The notes: generated by a model from the sequence alone, not told the origin. Numbered from the stretch's first letter, positions 52,013 through 61,658 are shown. The stretch is 64,000 nucleotides of DNA from JAHRAW01 sp963693025 (GCA_963693025.1 OY843749.1:1-64000), one strand, 5' to 3'. Made by a program: numbers and translations.

Positions 52013-52954
52013 TTACCTACCGGACTGCTCCACCGCCACCGAGTAGGGCAGGGCGATGGGGGTTAGTGGGGGGGAGGAGGGGGAGCCGGGGAGTAGGGGT
52101 TGGGGGGTGGGGGGGGCGGTGGCGGTGAAGGTGTATTGGTCGTGGCCGGTTTTGACCGCGTCGACTATTTGTCCGACTTTTTGGTCGGCGCGTTGGGTTG
52201 AATAGACGGGGTCGCCGGGCGCGAGGTTTGCGATGCCTTGTGCGGTGGCGGCGAGCATGCGTTGTTTCACTTGGCCGCGATAGCGCAAGCGCGCGACGAT
52301 TTCCTGGCCGGGGTAGCAGCCTTTGGTGAAACTGAGCCCGTCGATTAAGTCGAGGTTGAGCATCTGCGGGATGAACGCTTCGACCGTGGGCGGGTAGATT
52401 TGCGGGATGCCGGAGAGGATGTCGATGAGCCGCCAGCGCGCGTCATCGGGTTGGGTGTCGGGGGTGTGTGCGCGTGCGAAGGCATCGACCGCCGGTTGTT
52501 CGCCGATTAAGATTTGCCGGGGAACGATGCCGGCGATGGGCACGCGGGTGATGTTGTCGTCACCGCCACCGTTGCCGGCATCCGCGTTGATCAAGCCCCG
52601 CAGAGCAACTTGCGGCTGCGGCGCGATGGCGACCTTGGCGCGCAAGACAAACATCTTCAGGCGATTGATTAGGTTGTCCGCCAAGTCGGCGGGCACAATC
52701 ATCCAAAACCCGCCGGCATGCCGCACCAGTTTAACGACCGCCAGCACGCGCCCTTTCGGGTTGCAGTAGGCGTTCAACTGGCAACGCTTTGTCTCGGGCT
52801 GGTCGCCGAGCGCATCGACATCATTGCAGAATTGCCCTTGGAGGAATGCCTGCGCGTCATCGCCGGTTACTTCGATTAGCGTGAGTGAATCGAGAGGGGT
52901 GAGGGTGGTGTTGCTGGTGAGGTTTTTGATGAGGGTTTGGGCTGGGTTTGTCAT
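52013..52954 (-). CDS. ygfZ: YgfZ/GcvT-like folate-binding protein, iron-sulfur cluster repair
   Basis: This 313-residue protein has the YgfZ signature GLSFTKGCYPGQEIVAR with the conserved Cys, and the folate-binding T-protein-like fold segments FLQGQFCNDV and YCNPKGRVLA. YgfZ helps maintain certain Fe-S enzymes. I chose ATG 52954; an upstream ATG at 53020 would add 22 low-complexity residues. The C-terminal 20 codons run through a G-rich/C-rich biased stretch (52020-52120) and look weakly constrained. Confidence 0.87.
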   Translation of the reverse strand: MTNPAQTLIKNLTSNTTLTPLDSLTLIEVTGDDAQAFLQGQFCNDVDALGDQPETKRCQLNAYCNPKGRVLAVVKLVRHAGGFWMIVPADLADNLINRLKMFVLRAKVAIAPQPQVALRGLINADAGNGGGDDNITRVPIAGIVPRQILIGEQPAVDAFARAHTPDTQPDDARWRLIDILSGIPQIYPPTVEAFIPQMLNLDLIDGLSFTKGCYPGQEIVARLRYRGQVKQRMLAATAQGIANLAPGDPVYSTQRADQKVGQIVDAVKTGHDQYTFTATAPPTPQPLLPGSPSSPPLTPIALPYSVAVEQSGR

Positions 52955-53030
52955 CGCAGTTTTAGGTGTTTGGGTGTGTTGGGTGTGGTTATTTTCGCAT
53001 AGGTTTGACAACCTCGTCATTCGACAACCT

Positions 53031-53230
53031 CGTCATTCTCGAGCGTTAGTGTCCGTTGCCGCCGCGCCTTTTCTTTTAAGCGGCGGCTTACGGACACTTG
53101 CGTCCTCGGGAATCTCCCTAAGATTGGCACGGGCTTTGTTGAAATTCACGGTAGCCTTAGGGAGATTCCCGAAGGCGATGAAAAATATGGTCGCTGGCGC
53201 TCCCTATTTTTCTATCGTTCGAGAATGACG
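53031..53230. repeat. Cloverleaf-type intergenic repeat, full copy (inverted orientation)
   Basis: The GC arm is on the left and the A-rich arm on the right. The right end is CGTTCGAGAATGACG. Confidence 0.9.
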
Positions 53231-53241
53231 GGTATATAACT

Positions 53242-53507
53242 CGTCATTCTCGAACGTTAGTGTCCGTTGCCGCCGCGCTTCTTCTTTTAAGCGGCGGCTT
53301 ACGGACACTTGCGTCCTCGGGAATCTCCCTAAGATTGGCACGGGCTTTGTTGAAATTCACGGTAGCCTTAGGGAGATTCCCGAAGGCGATGAAAAATCCG
53401 CCGGGAGCGGATTTTCGCGCAAGCCCGAAGGGTTTGTATCAGGGATGATACAAACAAAAATATGGTCGCCTATCGGCTCCCTATTTTTCTATCGTTCGAG
53501 AATGACG
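53242..53507. repeat. Cloverleaf repeat with inserted hairpins in the A-rich arm
   Basis: Between GATGAAAAAT and AAAATATGGTCG lies about 60 bp of the second family: AATCCGC/GCGGATT and a perfect GTTTGTATCA/TGATACAAAC hairpin. The latter differs from the GCGCGTATCA/TGATACGCGC form at 27630 by paired changes on both sides. Confidence 0.88.
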
Positions 53508-53586
53508 GGTAGTGGCAAATTTGTCCCACCCCACCCCAACCCCCCCCACAACCCCCCCACCAGTTTTATTACCCGCCGTTTGCTGT

Positions 53587-53991
53587 ATGATTAGCGCAAA
53601 CAACCCCCAGGTTCCGCGTTTGACCGTGTCGCAGCGTCCGTTGTCACCCCATTTGCAGATTTACAGGCCGCAGTTGACCTCGGTGCTGTCCATCTTGCAT
53701 CGCGGCACTGGCGTCGTGTTGGCGTTTGGCGCCTTGTTGATTGCGGGGTGGTTTTGGGGGGTTGCCGGTGGGGTTGAGGTTTATGGTGTTGTCCGCGGGT
53801 TTTTCGATGGCTGGTTCGGCAAGGGGTTGCTGTTCATTTGGACGTTGTGCACCTTTTATCACTTGTGCAACGGCGTGCGGCATTTGGTTTGGGATGCGGG
53901 ATATGGGTTTGAATTGCCGGCGGCTTATTTGAGTGGAAAAATTATGGTCGGTGTTTCGTTGGGGCTGACTTTGCTGGCGTGGTTGGTATGA
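53587..53991 (+). CDS. sdhC: Succinate dehydrogenase cytochrome b556 subunit
   Basis: This 134-residue membrane protein has RPLSPHLQIYR and SILHRGTGV near the first of three helices, and the heme b ligand region YHLCNGVRHLVWD. It is the first gene of the classical sdhCDAB operon; its stop overlaps the sdhD start. The region upstream holds two repeat copies and a C-rich stretch, so the promoter must lie close to the gene (about 53510-53586), where I see no confident box. Confidence 0.93.
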   Translation: MISANNPQVPRLTVSQRPLSPHLQIYRPQLTSVLSILHRGTGVVLAFGALLIAGWFWGVAGGVEVYGVVRGFFDGWFGKGLLFIWTLCTFYHLCNGVRHLVWDAGYGFELPAAYLSGKIMVGVSLGLTLLAWLV

Positions 53992-54380
53992 ATGCCGAAG
54001 CATCGCCGACGCGAACGCCAACACCAACGCCGATGGAAAGCGCACGGGCTTCGGAGCGGGGCGCTCGTCATTGGTGGTTGCAGCGCCTTTCCGCGCTGGC
54101 GTTGATTCCGTTGACGCTGTGGTTTGTGTTCGCCATTCTCGGGCATATCGGCGACCGGCATCAGGCGGCACTTGCGTGGGTTGGTCAGCCGGGGGTGGCG
54201 GTGGCGTTGAGCGCGTATATCGTGTTGATGTTTTTCCACGCGCAGTTGGGCTTGCAGGTGGTCGTTGAAGACTATGTGTCGTCGGAAGGCGCGCGTATGA
54301 AAACCCTGCTGGCGCTCAAGGCGGTCAACCTGCTGGGCGGGGCGGCGGCAATCGTTTCGGTGTTGTCCGTCGCGTTGTGA
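53988..54380 (+). CDS. sdhD: Succinate dehydrogenase membrane anchor subunit
   Basis: This 130-residue protein has three membrane helices with HWWLQRLSALALIPLTLWF, and FFHAQLGLQVVVEDYV, where His and Asp/Tyr of SdhD-type anchors lie. The N-terminus has a Thr-Pro repeat (TRTPTPTPM). The ATG overlaps the sdhC stop (ATGA, 53988-53991). It binds heme b and quinone with SdhC. Confidence 0.9.
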   Translation: MNAEASPTRTPTPTPMESARASERGARHWWLQRLSALALIPLTLWFVFAILGHIGDRHQAALAWVGQPGVAVALSAYIVLMFFHAQLGLQVVVEDYVSSEGARMKTLLALKAVNLLGGAAAIVSVLSVAL

Positions 54381-54425
54381 TGAGCGCGCCCTTACGCATA
54401 ACCCCGATGCCAAACAAAAATCCCA

Positions 54426-56216
54426 ATGGCTGACGCCTATCCCATCATCGACCATCAGTATGATGTGGTCGTGGTCGGCGCCGGCGGCTCCGGCTTGCGC
54501 GCGACTTTCGGTATGGCGCTCGAAGGGCTGAGCACCGCCTGCATCACCAAACTCTTTCCGACTCGCAGCCATACGGTCGCCGCCCAGGGAGGGATGAGCG
54601 CCGCGCTCGGCAACATGGGCGAGGACGACTGGCGCTGGCATATGTATGACACGGTCAAGGGCTCGGACTGGCTCGGCGACCAGGATGCGATTGAATATAT
54701 GTGCAAGGAGGCGCCCGATGCGGTCATCGAATTGGAGCACTACGGCGTGCCGTTTTCGCGCACCTCCGAAGGCAAGATATACCAGCGCGCGTTTGGCGGC
54801 ATGACCACGCACTACGGCGAAGGGCAGGCGCAGCGAACTTGCGCGGCGGCGGACCGCACCGGACATGCAATTCTGCACGCGTTGTATCAGCAATCGCTCA
54901 AACACCACGCCGAATTTTTTATAGAATACTTCGCCCTCGACCTCATCATGGAGGATGGCGAATGCAAGGGAATCATCGCCTGGGATTTGGACAGCGGACG
55001 GTTGCACCGCTTCGCCGCGAAAATCGTGGTGCTGGCGACCGGCGGTTATGGCCGTTGTTATTTTTCCTGCACTTCGGCGCACAGTTGCACCGGCGACGGC
55101 GGCGGCATGGCGTTGCGCGCCGGGCTGCCGATGCAAGACATGGAGTTCACCCAGTTCCACCCCACCGGCATCTACGACGCCGGCTGCCTCATCACCGAAG
55201 GCGCCCGAGGGGAGGGCGGTTACCTGACCAACTCCAAAGGCGAGCGCTTTATGGAGCGCTACGCCCCGAACGCCAAAGACCTCGCCTCGCGCGATGTGGT
55301 CAGCCGCGCCATGACCATGGAAATCCGCGCCGGGCTGGGGGTCGGAAAGCACGCCGACCACATTCACTTGCACCTCGAACACCTCGGCGCCGAAGTGCTC
55401 GCCGAGCGCTTGCCGGGCATCTCCGAATCCGCCAAGATTTTCGCCGGGGTGGATGTCACGCGAGCGCCGATTCCCGTGCTGCCGACGGTGCACTACAACA
55501 TGGGCGGCATTCAGACCAACATCCACGGCGAGGTGGTGACCTTGAAAGACGGCGATGCGGAGCGCATCGTGCCGGGGTTGATGGCAATCGGCGAGGCGGC
55601 GTGCGTGTCGGTGCACGGCGCCAACCGGCTGGGCTCGAACTCGTTGCTGGACATCGTGGTATTCGGGCGCGCCGCCGCCCACCGCGCCAGAGCGTTGATT
55701 GCGCCGGGCGCCGGCAAGCCAAGTTTGCGCGCCACCGCCGGCGATGAAATCGTTGCGCGCTTCGACCGGCTGCGCCACGCCGATGGCGATTCGCCGACCG
55801 CCGGACTGCGCCTTGCGATGCAGCAAACCATGCAGAAATACTGCGCGGTTTTTCGCGCCGGCGATGTCATGGAAGAAGGCAAGCGGAAACTCGCCGAAGT
55901 GTGCGCGCGCTTCGAGCGGGTCAAGGTGTCCGACCGCTCGATGATATGGAACACCGACTTGGTCGAGACGCTCGAACTGGACAACCTGCTGAGGCAAGCG
56001 CAGGTGTCGATTTATGCGGCAGCCAATCGCACCGAAAGCCGCGGCGCGCACGCTCACGAAGACTACCCCGAGCGCGACGACGCCAACTGGATGAAGCACA
56101 CGCTGGTCTGGCAATCCGAGTTGGAGGGCGAGCCGGTCATCGACTACCGAGCGGTGCACGACTATACTCTGACCGACGAAGTCGAGTATATCAAGCCGAA
56201 AAAACGCGTTTACTAA
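54426..56216 (+). CDS. sdhA: Succinate dehydrogenase flavoprotein subunit
   Basis: The length, 596 residues, is normal. VVGAGGSGLRATFG binds FAD; TRSHTVAAQGG carries the His for covalent FAD attachment; EFTQFHPTGI, TEGARGEGGYL and PTVHYNMGGI form the succinate site. It oxidises succinate to fumarate in the TCA cycle. In contrast to the flavoprotein at 39125 it keeps the flavin-linking His, and the genome also has the SdhE assembly factor just downstream. Confidence 0.96.
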   Translation: MADAYPIIDHQYDVVVVGAGGSGLRATFGMALEGLSTACITKLFPTRSHTVAAQGGMSAALGNMGEDDWRWHMYDTVKGSDWLGDQDAIEYMCKEAPDAVIELEHYGVPFSRTSEGKIYQRAFGGMTTHYGEGQAQRTCAAADRTGHAILHALYQQSLKHHAEFFIEYFALDLIMEDGECKGIIAWDLDSGRLHRFAAKIVVLATGGYGRCYFSCTSAHSCTGDGGGMALRAGLPMQDMEFTQFHPTGIYDAGCLITEGARGEGGYLTNSKGERFMERYAPNAKDLASRDVVSRAMTMEIRAGLGVGKHADHIHLHLEHLGAEVLAERLPGISESAKIFAGVDVTRAPIPVLPTVHYNMGGIQTNIHGEVVTLKDGDAERIVPGLMAIGEAACVSVHGANRLGSNSLLDIVVFGRAAAHRARALIAPGAGKPSLRATAGDEIVARFDRLRHADGDSPTAGLRLAMQQTMQKYCAVFRAGDVMEEGKRKLAEVCARFERVKVSDRSMIWNTDLVETLELDNLLRQAQVSIYAAANRTESRGAHAHEDYPERDDANWMKHTLVWQSELEGEPVIDYRAVHDYTLTDEVEYIKPKKRVY

Positions 56217-56233
56217 ACCGCCGCCCAACCGTT

Positions 56234-57046
56234 ATGGCCGAGTTCACCCTGCCCGCCAATTCCCGCATCGTTGAAGGTAAAACCTACCGAGACGAGAGCG
56301 CTGCTCGTTTGCGCACGGTTCGGGTTTACCGCTGGGATCCGGACGGTGGTTCGGGCGATGGGGGCGATAACTCAAGCGACGCCAACCTCCCGCGCATCGA
56401 CACCTACGAAGTGGACATGGACGCCTGCGGTCCGATGGTGTTGGATGTGATGATTCGCATCAAGAATGTCATCGACAGCACGCTCGCTTTCCGACGCTCC
56501 TGCCGCGAAGGGATTTGCGGTTCGTGCGCGATGAACATAGACGGCGTCAACACCCTCGCCTGCACGCAGCCGGCGGCGGAGATTGCGGACGATATTAAAA
56601 TCTATCCGTTGCCGCATATGTCGGTGGTCAAAGATTTGGTCGCCGACATGAGCAACTTTTACGCGCAGTATGCGTCGATCAAACCCTGGCTGCAGGCCGA
56701 CGACGCCGCAACCGACCCCAAACAAGAGCGCATCCAAACCGAAGCGCAACGGCAAAAGTTGGACGGGTTGTATGAGTGCATATTGTGCGCCTGTTGCTCC
56801 ACCAGTTGCCCGAGTTACTGGTGGAACAGCGAGCGCTATCTCGGTCCCGCGGCGTTGTTGCAAGCGTATCGTTGGATTGCCGACAGCCGTGACGAAGCCA
56901 CCGATGCGCGGCTGGCGCAACTGGACGACGCCTTCAAACTCTATCGCTGCCACACCATTATGAACTGCACCAAGACCTGCCCGAAGGGATTGAATCCGGC
57001 CAGGGCGATTGCCGAAATCAAAAAGGCCGTGGCGAAAAATCCATGA
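56234..57046 (+). CDS. sdhB: Succinate dehydrogenase iron-sulfur subunit
   Basis: This 270-residue protein has the [2Fe-2S] motif CREGICGSCAMN with the later Cys, CILCACCSTSCP for the [4Fe-4S] cluster and CHTIMNCTKTCPKG for the [3Fe-4S] centre. A Gly/Asp/Ser-rich insertion (about residues 33-45) in the first beta sheet is unusual. Length is slightly above the usual 235-260. It lies 17 bp after sdhA. Confidence 0.95.
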   Translation: MAEFTLPANSRIVEGKTYRDESAARLRTVRVYRWDPDGGSGDGGDNSSDANLPRIDTYEVDMDACGPMVLDVMIRIKNVIDSTLAFRRSCREGICGSCAMNIDGVNTLACTQPAAEIADDIKIYPLPHMSVVKDLVADMSNFYAQYASIKPWLQADDAATDPKQERIQTEAQRQKLDGLYECILCACCSTSCPSYWWNSERYLGPAALLQAYRWIADSRDEATDARLAQLDDAFKLYRCHTIMNCTKTCPKGLNPARAIAEIKKAVAKNP

Positions 57047-57093
57047 GTTATTGCGCTAATTACCGCGCTAATATCGGGCGCTGATATTACACT

Positions 57094-57351
57094 GTGGCGG
57101 AGCAGTGTTCGGACATCAACCGGCGGCTGAGATGGCGTTGCCGCCGCGGCACCAGGGAATTGGATTTGATTTTAACCGCCTTCGTGGACGCGCATTATGA
57201 CGGGCTGAGCGAAGCCGAGCGGCGGCGCTTTGAGCGCCTACTGGAAAGCGCCGACCCGCAGTTGACCGACTGGCTCTGCCACGACGCACAACCGGCTGAC
57301 AAGGAAATAGCAAGCATTGTCAAACGCATTCTCGCTACCCATCGCGCTTAG
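57094..57351 (+). CDS. sdhE: SdhE, FAD assembly factor for succinate dehydrogenase
   Basis: This 85-residue protein has the RGxxE motif (CRRGTRELD) that marks SdhE/YgfY, followed by LSEAERRRFERLLESADPQL and DWL. SdhE helps attach FAD covalently to SdhA. Translation starts at a GTG (57094). It overlaps the next gene by 35 bp. Confidence 0.9.
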   Translation: MAEQCSDINRRLRWRCRRGTRELDLILTAFVDAHYDGLSEAERRRFERLLESADPQLTDWLCHDAQPADKEIASIVKRILATHRA

Positions 57352-57742
57352 CATCGCGCCGCGCCGGCGAATCACCGCCGCGCTCATCGCGCTACACTGC
57401 CTGCCGCTGCCGGCGCTGCCCCTGCTAGCAACCGCAACCGCCCCCGGCGCGTGGCTACTGGCGGCATTGGTCGCGCTCTCCCTCGCGCTTGAACTACACA
57501 AACAACACACCGCAGGCCCCGCCACCCGACTAGAAGCAACCGCCGCCAACAAGTGGCTACTATACCGCGGCGCCGGGCAAAGCAGCCAAATTGAACTGCT
57601 GGACGGCGCCGACTTCGGATGGTTCACACTGTTACTTGCGGCACAAAACGGGAAGAAGTTTCGGCTTGTCATTAACGCAAACGAACAAACCGAAGACCAG
57701 TTACACCGCCTGCGCGTATGGTTGGCGCAACGCGGTGGATGA
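57317..57742 (+). CDS. YgfX/CptA-like membrane protein
   Basis: This 141-residue protein has two membrane helices (about residues 20-52) and a C-terminal soluble part with LLDGADFGWFTLLL and RLRVWLAQ. In Escherichia coli ygfX follows sdhE (ygfY), and this gene has the same position, topology and size. YgfX has been described as a toxin acting on cytoskeletal proteins, but in most gammaproteobacteria its function is unknown. Starts at TTG 57317; the alternative is not clear. Confidence 0.75.
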   Translation: MSNAFSLPIALSIAPRRRITAALIALHCLPLPALPLLATATAPGAWLLAALVALSLALELHKQHTAGPATRLEATAANKWLLYRGAGQSSQIELLDGADFGWFTLLLAAQNGKKFRLVINANEQTEDQLHRLRVWLAQRGG

Positions 57743-57785
57743 CGAGTGATAAATAAAAAAAGAAACCTCGTCATTCCCAAGTACT

Positions 57786-57892
57786 CGTCATTCTCGAGCG
57801 TTAGTGTCCGTTTGTCGCCGCGCTTTTTCTTTTAAGCGGCGGCTTACGGACACTTACGTCCTCGGGAATCTCCCTAAGGCTAACGCGGACTC
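57786..57892. repeat. Left half of a cloverleaf repeat
   Basis: It has the left end and complete GC arm, and the first half of the central arm up to CTCCCTAAGGC, after which it stops at the end of nadB. Confidence 0.85.
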
Positions 57893-57900
57893 CCCATCCC

Positions 57901-59508
57901 CTACCGTTCACACACAACAGAAGGAACCAAAACCGTCTCCTCAGCCTCAACCGCCTCCGGATAATCCCGCGTGATATGCAACCCTCGACTTTCCTTGCGC
58001 AACATCGCACAACGCACAGTGAGTTCCGCCACCAACACCAGGTTACGCAACTCAATCAAGTCGTTGTTGATGCGAAAGTTGCTGTAAAAATCTCGAATCT
58101 CTTCCTGCAACAGCGCGATGCGGTGCGCGGCGCGGGTGAGGCGTTTGTCGGTGCGCACGATGCCGACGTAGTCCCACATGCAGCGGCGCAGTTCGTCCCA
58201 GTTGTGCGCGACCACGATGCGCTCGTCGGGGTCGGTGACTTGGCTTTCGTCCCACCTCGGCAGCGCCGGAAATTCGCTCGCGCCGGTCGCTTCCCGCGCG
58301 ATGCGCTCAGCGCAGGACTCGGCGAAAACCAGGCATTCCAGCAGCGAGTTGCTTGCCAGACGGTTGGCGCCGTGCAGTCCGGTGTAACCCGTTTCGCCGA
58401 TGGCATACAGGTTGTGAATGTCGGTTTGGCCGTCGAGGTTGGTGACCACGCCGCCGCAGGTGTAATGCGCCGCCGGCACCACCGGCAGCGGGTCGGTGGT
58501 TATGTCGAGGCCGAGTTCGCGGCAGCGCGTTGATATGGTCGGGAAGTGTTTGCGGATGAAGTCCGCCGGTTGGTGGCTGATGTCGAGATAGACGTTGTCG
58601 CAGCCGTTGATTTTCATTTCCAAATCTATTGCGCGCGCGACGATGTCTCTCGGCGCCAGTTCCGCGCGCGAATCATACTTCGGCATGAAGCGCCGCCCGT
58701 CGGCGTGCACCAGTTTGCCGCCTTCGCCGCGCACCGCTTCGGAAATCAAAAACGATTTGGCGTGCGGGTGATACAGGCAGGTCGGATGAAACTGCACGAA
58801 CTCCATATTGGCAACCCGGCAACCGGCGCGCCACGCCATCGCGATGCCGTCGCCGGTGGAGGTGTCCGGGTTGCTGGTGTACAGATAAATTTTGCTGGCA
58901 CCGCCGGTCGCCAGCGCGAGGTGGTGGCAGGGCAGCGCGATGGTTTGTTTGCGCTTGAGGTCAAACGCATAGACGCCGAGGCAGGTATTGTCGCCCGCGC
59001 CGCCTTGTTTTTGCGAGGTGATGAGGTCGATGGCGATGTGGTTTTCCAGCAGCGTGATGAAGCGGTGTTTGCGCACCATCTGCTCAAGGGTGATTTCCAC
59101 TTCCGCGCCGGTCGCATCGGCGGCGTGAATCACCCGGCGGTGGCTGTGTCCGCCTTCGCGCGTGAGATGAAATTCATGCTCATCGGTGTCGTCCCGCAGG
59201 CTGAAACTGACGCCGCGGTCAATCAACCACTGAATAGCGCCCGGCGCATTCCTGACGACAAACTCAACAGTCCGCCGGTCACACAACGCACCGCCCGCAT
59301 CGAGCGTGTCATCAATGTGCGAACCAAACGAATCATCCTCCCCAAGCGCCGCCGCAATCCCGCCCTGCGCATAACGAGTCGAGCCTTCATCCAATTCCGA
59401 CTTGGACAAAATCGTAACCCCAATCCCCCGCTCACCCAACCGCAACGCCAACGACAACCCGGCTAGGCCGCCGCCGATGATGATTACTGGGTTTGGAGTG
59501 TCGGGCAT
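57901..59508 (-). CDS. nadB: L-aspartate oxidase
   Basis: This 535-residue protein belongs to the SdhA-like flavoproteins: IIIGGGLAGLSLAL for FAD, the NadB-type GSTRYAQGGIAAAL (Ser where SdhA has the flavin-linked His) and HLTREGGHSHRRVIHA. It converts aspartate to iminoaspartate, using oxygen or fumarate as acceptor, in NAD synthesis. No nadA or nadC lie next to it. The end of the gene abuts a half repeat at 57892, which may have replaced the original 3' flank. Confidence 0.95.
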   Translation of the reverse strand: MPDTPNPVIIIGGGLAGLSLALRLGERGIGVTILSKSELDEGSTRYAQGGIAAALGEDDSFGSHIDDTLDAGGALCDRRTVEFVVRNAPGAIQWLIDRGVSFSLRDDTDEHEFHLTREGGHSHRRVIHAADATGAEVEITLEQMVRKHRFITLLENHIAIDLITSQKQGGAGDNTCLGVYAFDLKRKQTIALPCHHLALATGGASKIYLYTSNPDTSTGDGIAMAWRAGCRVANMEFVQFHPTCLYHPHAKSFLISEAVRGEGGKLVHADGRRFMPKYDSRAELAPRDIVARAIDLEMKINGCDNVYLDISHQPADFIRKHFPTISTRCRELGLDITTDPLPVVPAAHYTCGGVVTNLDGQTDIHNLYAIGETGYTGLHGANRLASNSLLECLVFAESCAERIAREATGASEFPALPRWDESQVTDPDERIVVAHNWDELRRCMWDYVGIVRTDKRLTRAAHRIALLQEEIRDFYSNFRINNDLIELRNLVLVAELTVRCAMLRKESRGLHITRDYPEAVEAEETVLVPSVVCER

Positions 59509-59635
59509 AGTTGGCAGTGTAGTGTTTTGGTGTGGAAAAATGAAGAGCGTGTATCAGGGATGAGAAGCGCGATGGCTACGGACGCAGAGATTTCGGCAGG
59601 CGGAATTCCCTATCACTCGTCATTCCCACCTACTC

Positions 59636-59835
59636 CGTCATTCTCGAGCGTTAGTGTCCGTTGCCGCCGCGCTTTTTCTTTTAGCGGCGGCTTACCGGAC
59701 ACTTACGTCCTCGGGAATCTCCCTCAGGTTGGCACAGTCTTCGCCAAAGTTCACGGTAGCCTTAGGGAGATTCCCGAAGGCGATGAAAAATATGGTCGCT
59801 GACGCTCCCTATTTTTCTATCGTTCGAGAATGACG
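59636..59835. repeat. Cloverleaf-type intergenic repeat, full copy (inverted orientation)
   Basis: Full copy. Nearby, GTGTATCAGGGATGAG at about 59552 is a degraded remnant of the second family's hairpin. The remainder of the 414-bp gap between nadB and the old yellow enzyme gene shows nothing else. Confidence 0.9.
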
Positions 59836-59922
59836 GGTGGTTGGTTATTTTTCTGTGTTCGAGAGACGAAGTGGCGGTTGTTTTTTATTGGCAATACTCT
59901 ATTGCTACCCCCAACCCCAACT

Positions 59923-61155
59923 TCAACCACCACGAACCTCCCTCAACCTCCCCGTCATAACCCGCATCCGCTCAAGATAGCGTTCATGCCCTTCCTCCAC
60001 GGAGAGCGAAAGGTCGTGGTCGCCTTGCAAGCCGTGGAGTGCGAGTTGGTGGCAGAACCAGTTGAGCACCGCGCCTTTGGGCAGGGTTTCGGTGGGGGGG
60101 AAGTCTCGTTCCGGGGACGGGGCGGCGTTGATTTCGCCGGCCAGTAGTTTGGTTGGGAACTCCGGGTCGATGACGAATGGGCGTGCCATTCCGATTAGGT
60201 CGGTGGCGTTGTCGGCGAGTGCGTTTTGCATGACATCAGCCGAGCGGAAGCCGCCGGTCACCATCACCGGAATTTGCAGCGCGGCTTTGACATCGCGCGC
60301 ATAGTCGAGGAAAAATGCTTCGCGCAACGCCGTGCTGCTTTTCTTAGACGCGTGGCGGTATGCCATCGGCGACTCAAAATTGCCGCCGGATATTTCGAGA
60401 AAGTCGACGCCTTCGCTTTGTAACATCTTCGCCACCGCGACGCAGTCTTCGCGGCTGAATCCGCCTTTTTGGAAATCGGCGGAGTTGAGTTTGGCGGCGA
60501 CGATGAAGTCGCGCCCGGTTTCATCGCGCACCGCGCGCACGACGGACAACAGCAGCCGTGCGCGATTGTCGAGCGAGCCGCCCCAGCGGTCGGTGCGCGT
60601 GTTGATGAGGGGTGACAGCGCGGAGCTCAGCAGATAGCCGTGCGCCGAGTGAATTTCAACGCCGTCGAATCCGGCTTGTTTGGCGAGCGCGGCGGAGCGG
60701 GCAAACGCGGCAATCACTTCGCCCAAGTCTTCTTCGCTCGCCGCTTTGGGTTGGGCGTAACCGGGCAAGTCCAGGCGCACATCGGAGATTGACAGCGGGC
60801 GCGCGCCGATGTCTTCGGCGCTTTGTTGGCGTCCCGGATGATTGAGTTGCGCCAGCGCAATTGCGCCGCCGCTTGTGGCCGCCGACGCCAGTTCGCGCGT
60901 GCGCCGCCGGTCGCTGTGTTCGTCCAGCACGAAATTGCCGGCGTGTTCCAGATGGCGGCGGTCAATCATCGCGTTGCCGGTGATGAGCATCGCCGCGCCG
61001 CCGCCGCTCCATCGCGCGTAAATTGCCGCCTGCGCCGCGGTTGCGTTGTTGTGCTCGTCCGCCAACGCTTCGGACATCGCCGACTTGACGATGCGGTTTG
61101 ACAAAACCGAGCCGTTGGCGAGTTCCAACGGTGTGTTGATTGCGCAGCCCGCCAT
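59923..61155 (-). CDS. NADH:flavin oxidoreductase (old yellow enzyme family)
   Basis: This 410-residue TIM-barrel FMN enzyme has NRIVKSAMSEALAD (N-terminal flavin segment), LAQLNHPGRQ, GFDGVEIHSAHGYLLSSALSPLINTRTDRWGG-like core (about residues 160-190) and LIGMARPFVIDPEF. It lacks the C-terminal FAD/Fe-S domains of 2,4-dienoyl-CoA reductase. It probably reduces activated C=C bonds with NAD(P)H. Physiological substrate cannot be told. Confidence 0.88.
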   Translation of the reverse strand: MAGCAINTPLELANGSVLSNRIVKSAMSEALADEHNNATAAQAAIYARWSGGGAAMLITGNAMIDRRHLEHAGNFVLDEHSDRRRTRELASAATSGGAIALAQLNHPGRQQSAEDIGARPLSISDVRLDLPGYAQPKAASEEDLGEVIAAFARSAALAKQAGFDGVEIHSAHGYLLSSALSPLINTRTDRWGGSLDNRARLLLSVVRAVRDETGRDFIVAAKLNSADFQKGGFSREDCVAVAKMLQSEGVDFLEISGGNFESPMAYRHASKKSSTALREAFFLDYARDVKAALQIPVMVTGGFRSADVMQNALADNATDLIGMARPFVIDPEFPTKLLAGEINAAPSPERDFPPTETLPKGAVLNWFCHQLALHGLQGDHDLSLSVEEGHERYLERMRVMTGRLREVRGG

Positions 61156-61196
61156 CGATGTCGCTTGTCCGTTTCCCAGTGTTTAGCCGGCGGCAA

Positions 61197-61658
61197 TCAT
61201 AGCACTCGCGTCTCGTCCGCTTGATAGTATTCGGTTATTTCCTCAAACGCCGACAACGCCTGCTCGATGTCTTCGCCTTCGGCGAGTTGATAGGCGTCGA
61301 TGCCGCAGCGCTCCATCAAGGGCAGGTTGTCGCGGTGTGCGCCGAGGGCGCGGATTTCGCCGGTGAAGTGGTGTTGTTGGCGGAGTTGCGCCGCCTGCGA
61401 ATAGCCGCGCCCTTCGTGGAAACTGCCGAACTCAAGCGCGACGAGCGCGATGCGGTCGAGGTCGGCGGCGATGGATTCGACCGCCTCGTCCGGGCGCAGT
61501 TTGACGCCGATGGCGCGGTCTTTCAACTCGGGCGAGCGCCGCAGAGTCAGATAGCGGTCGAGGGGCAGGATGGCGTGGTCATCGCGCCCGCCGTCGTCAA
61601 GCCCGTCGTCAAGCCGCCACTGATCGCGGATGATGGCGCGGTTTTTGATGATCTGCAT
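61197..61658 (-). CDS. DUF934 protein associated with sulfite reductase
   Basis: This 153-residue DUF934 protein has the family segments VKLRPDEAVESI, IALVALEFGSFHEGRGYSQA and LLRQRHHFTGEIRA-like LRQQHHFTGEIRALG, followed by MERCGIDAY. DUF934 genes nearly always adjoin cysI-type sulfite reductases lacking a CysJ partner, where an electron-transfer or assembly role has been suggested but not shown widely. It overlaps the cysI end by 50 bp. Confidence 0.88.
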   Translation of the reverse strand: MQIIKNRAIIRDQWRLDDGLDDGGRDDHAILPLDRYLTLRRSPELKDRAIGVKLRPDEAVESIAADLDRIALVALEFGSFHEGRGYSQAAQLRQQHHFTGEIRALGAHRDNLPLMERCGIDAYQLAEGEDIEQALSAFEEITEYYQADETRVL

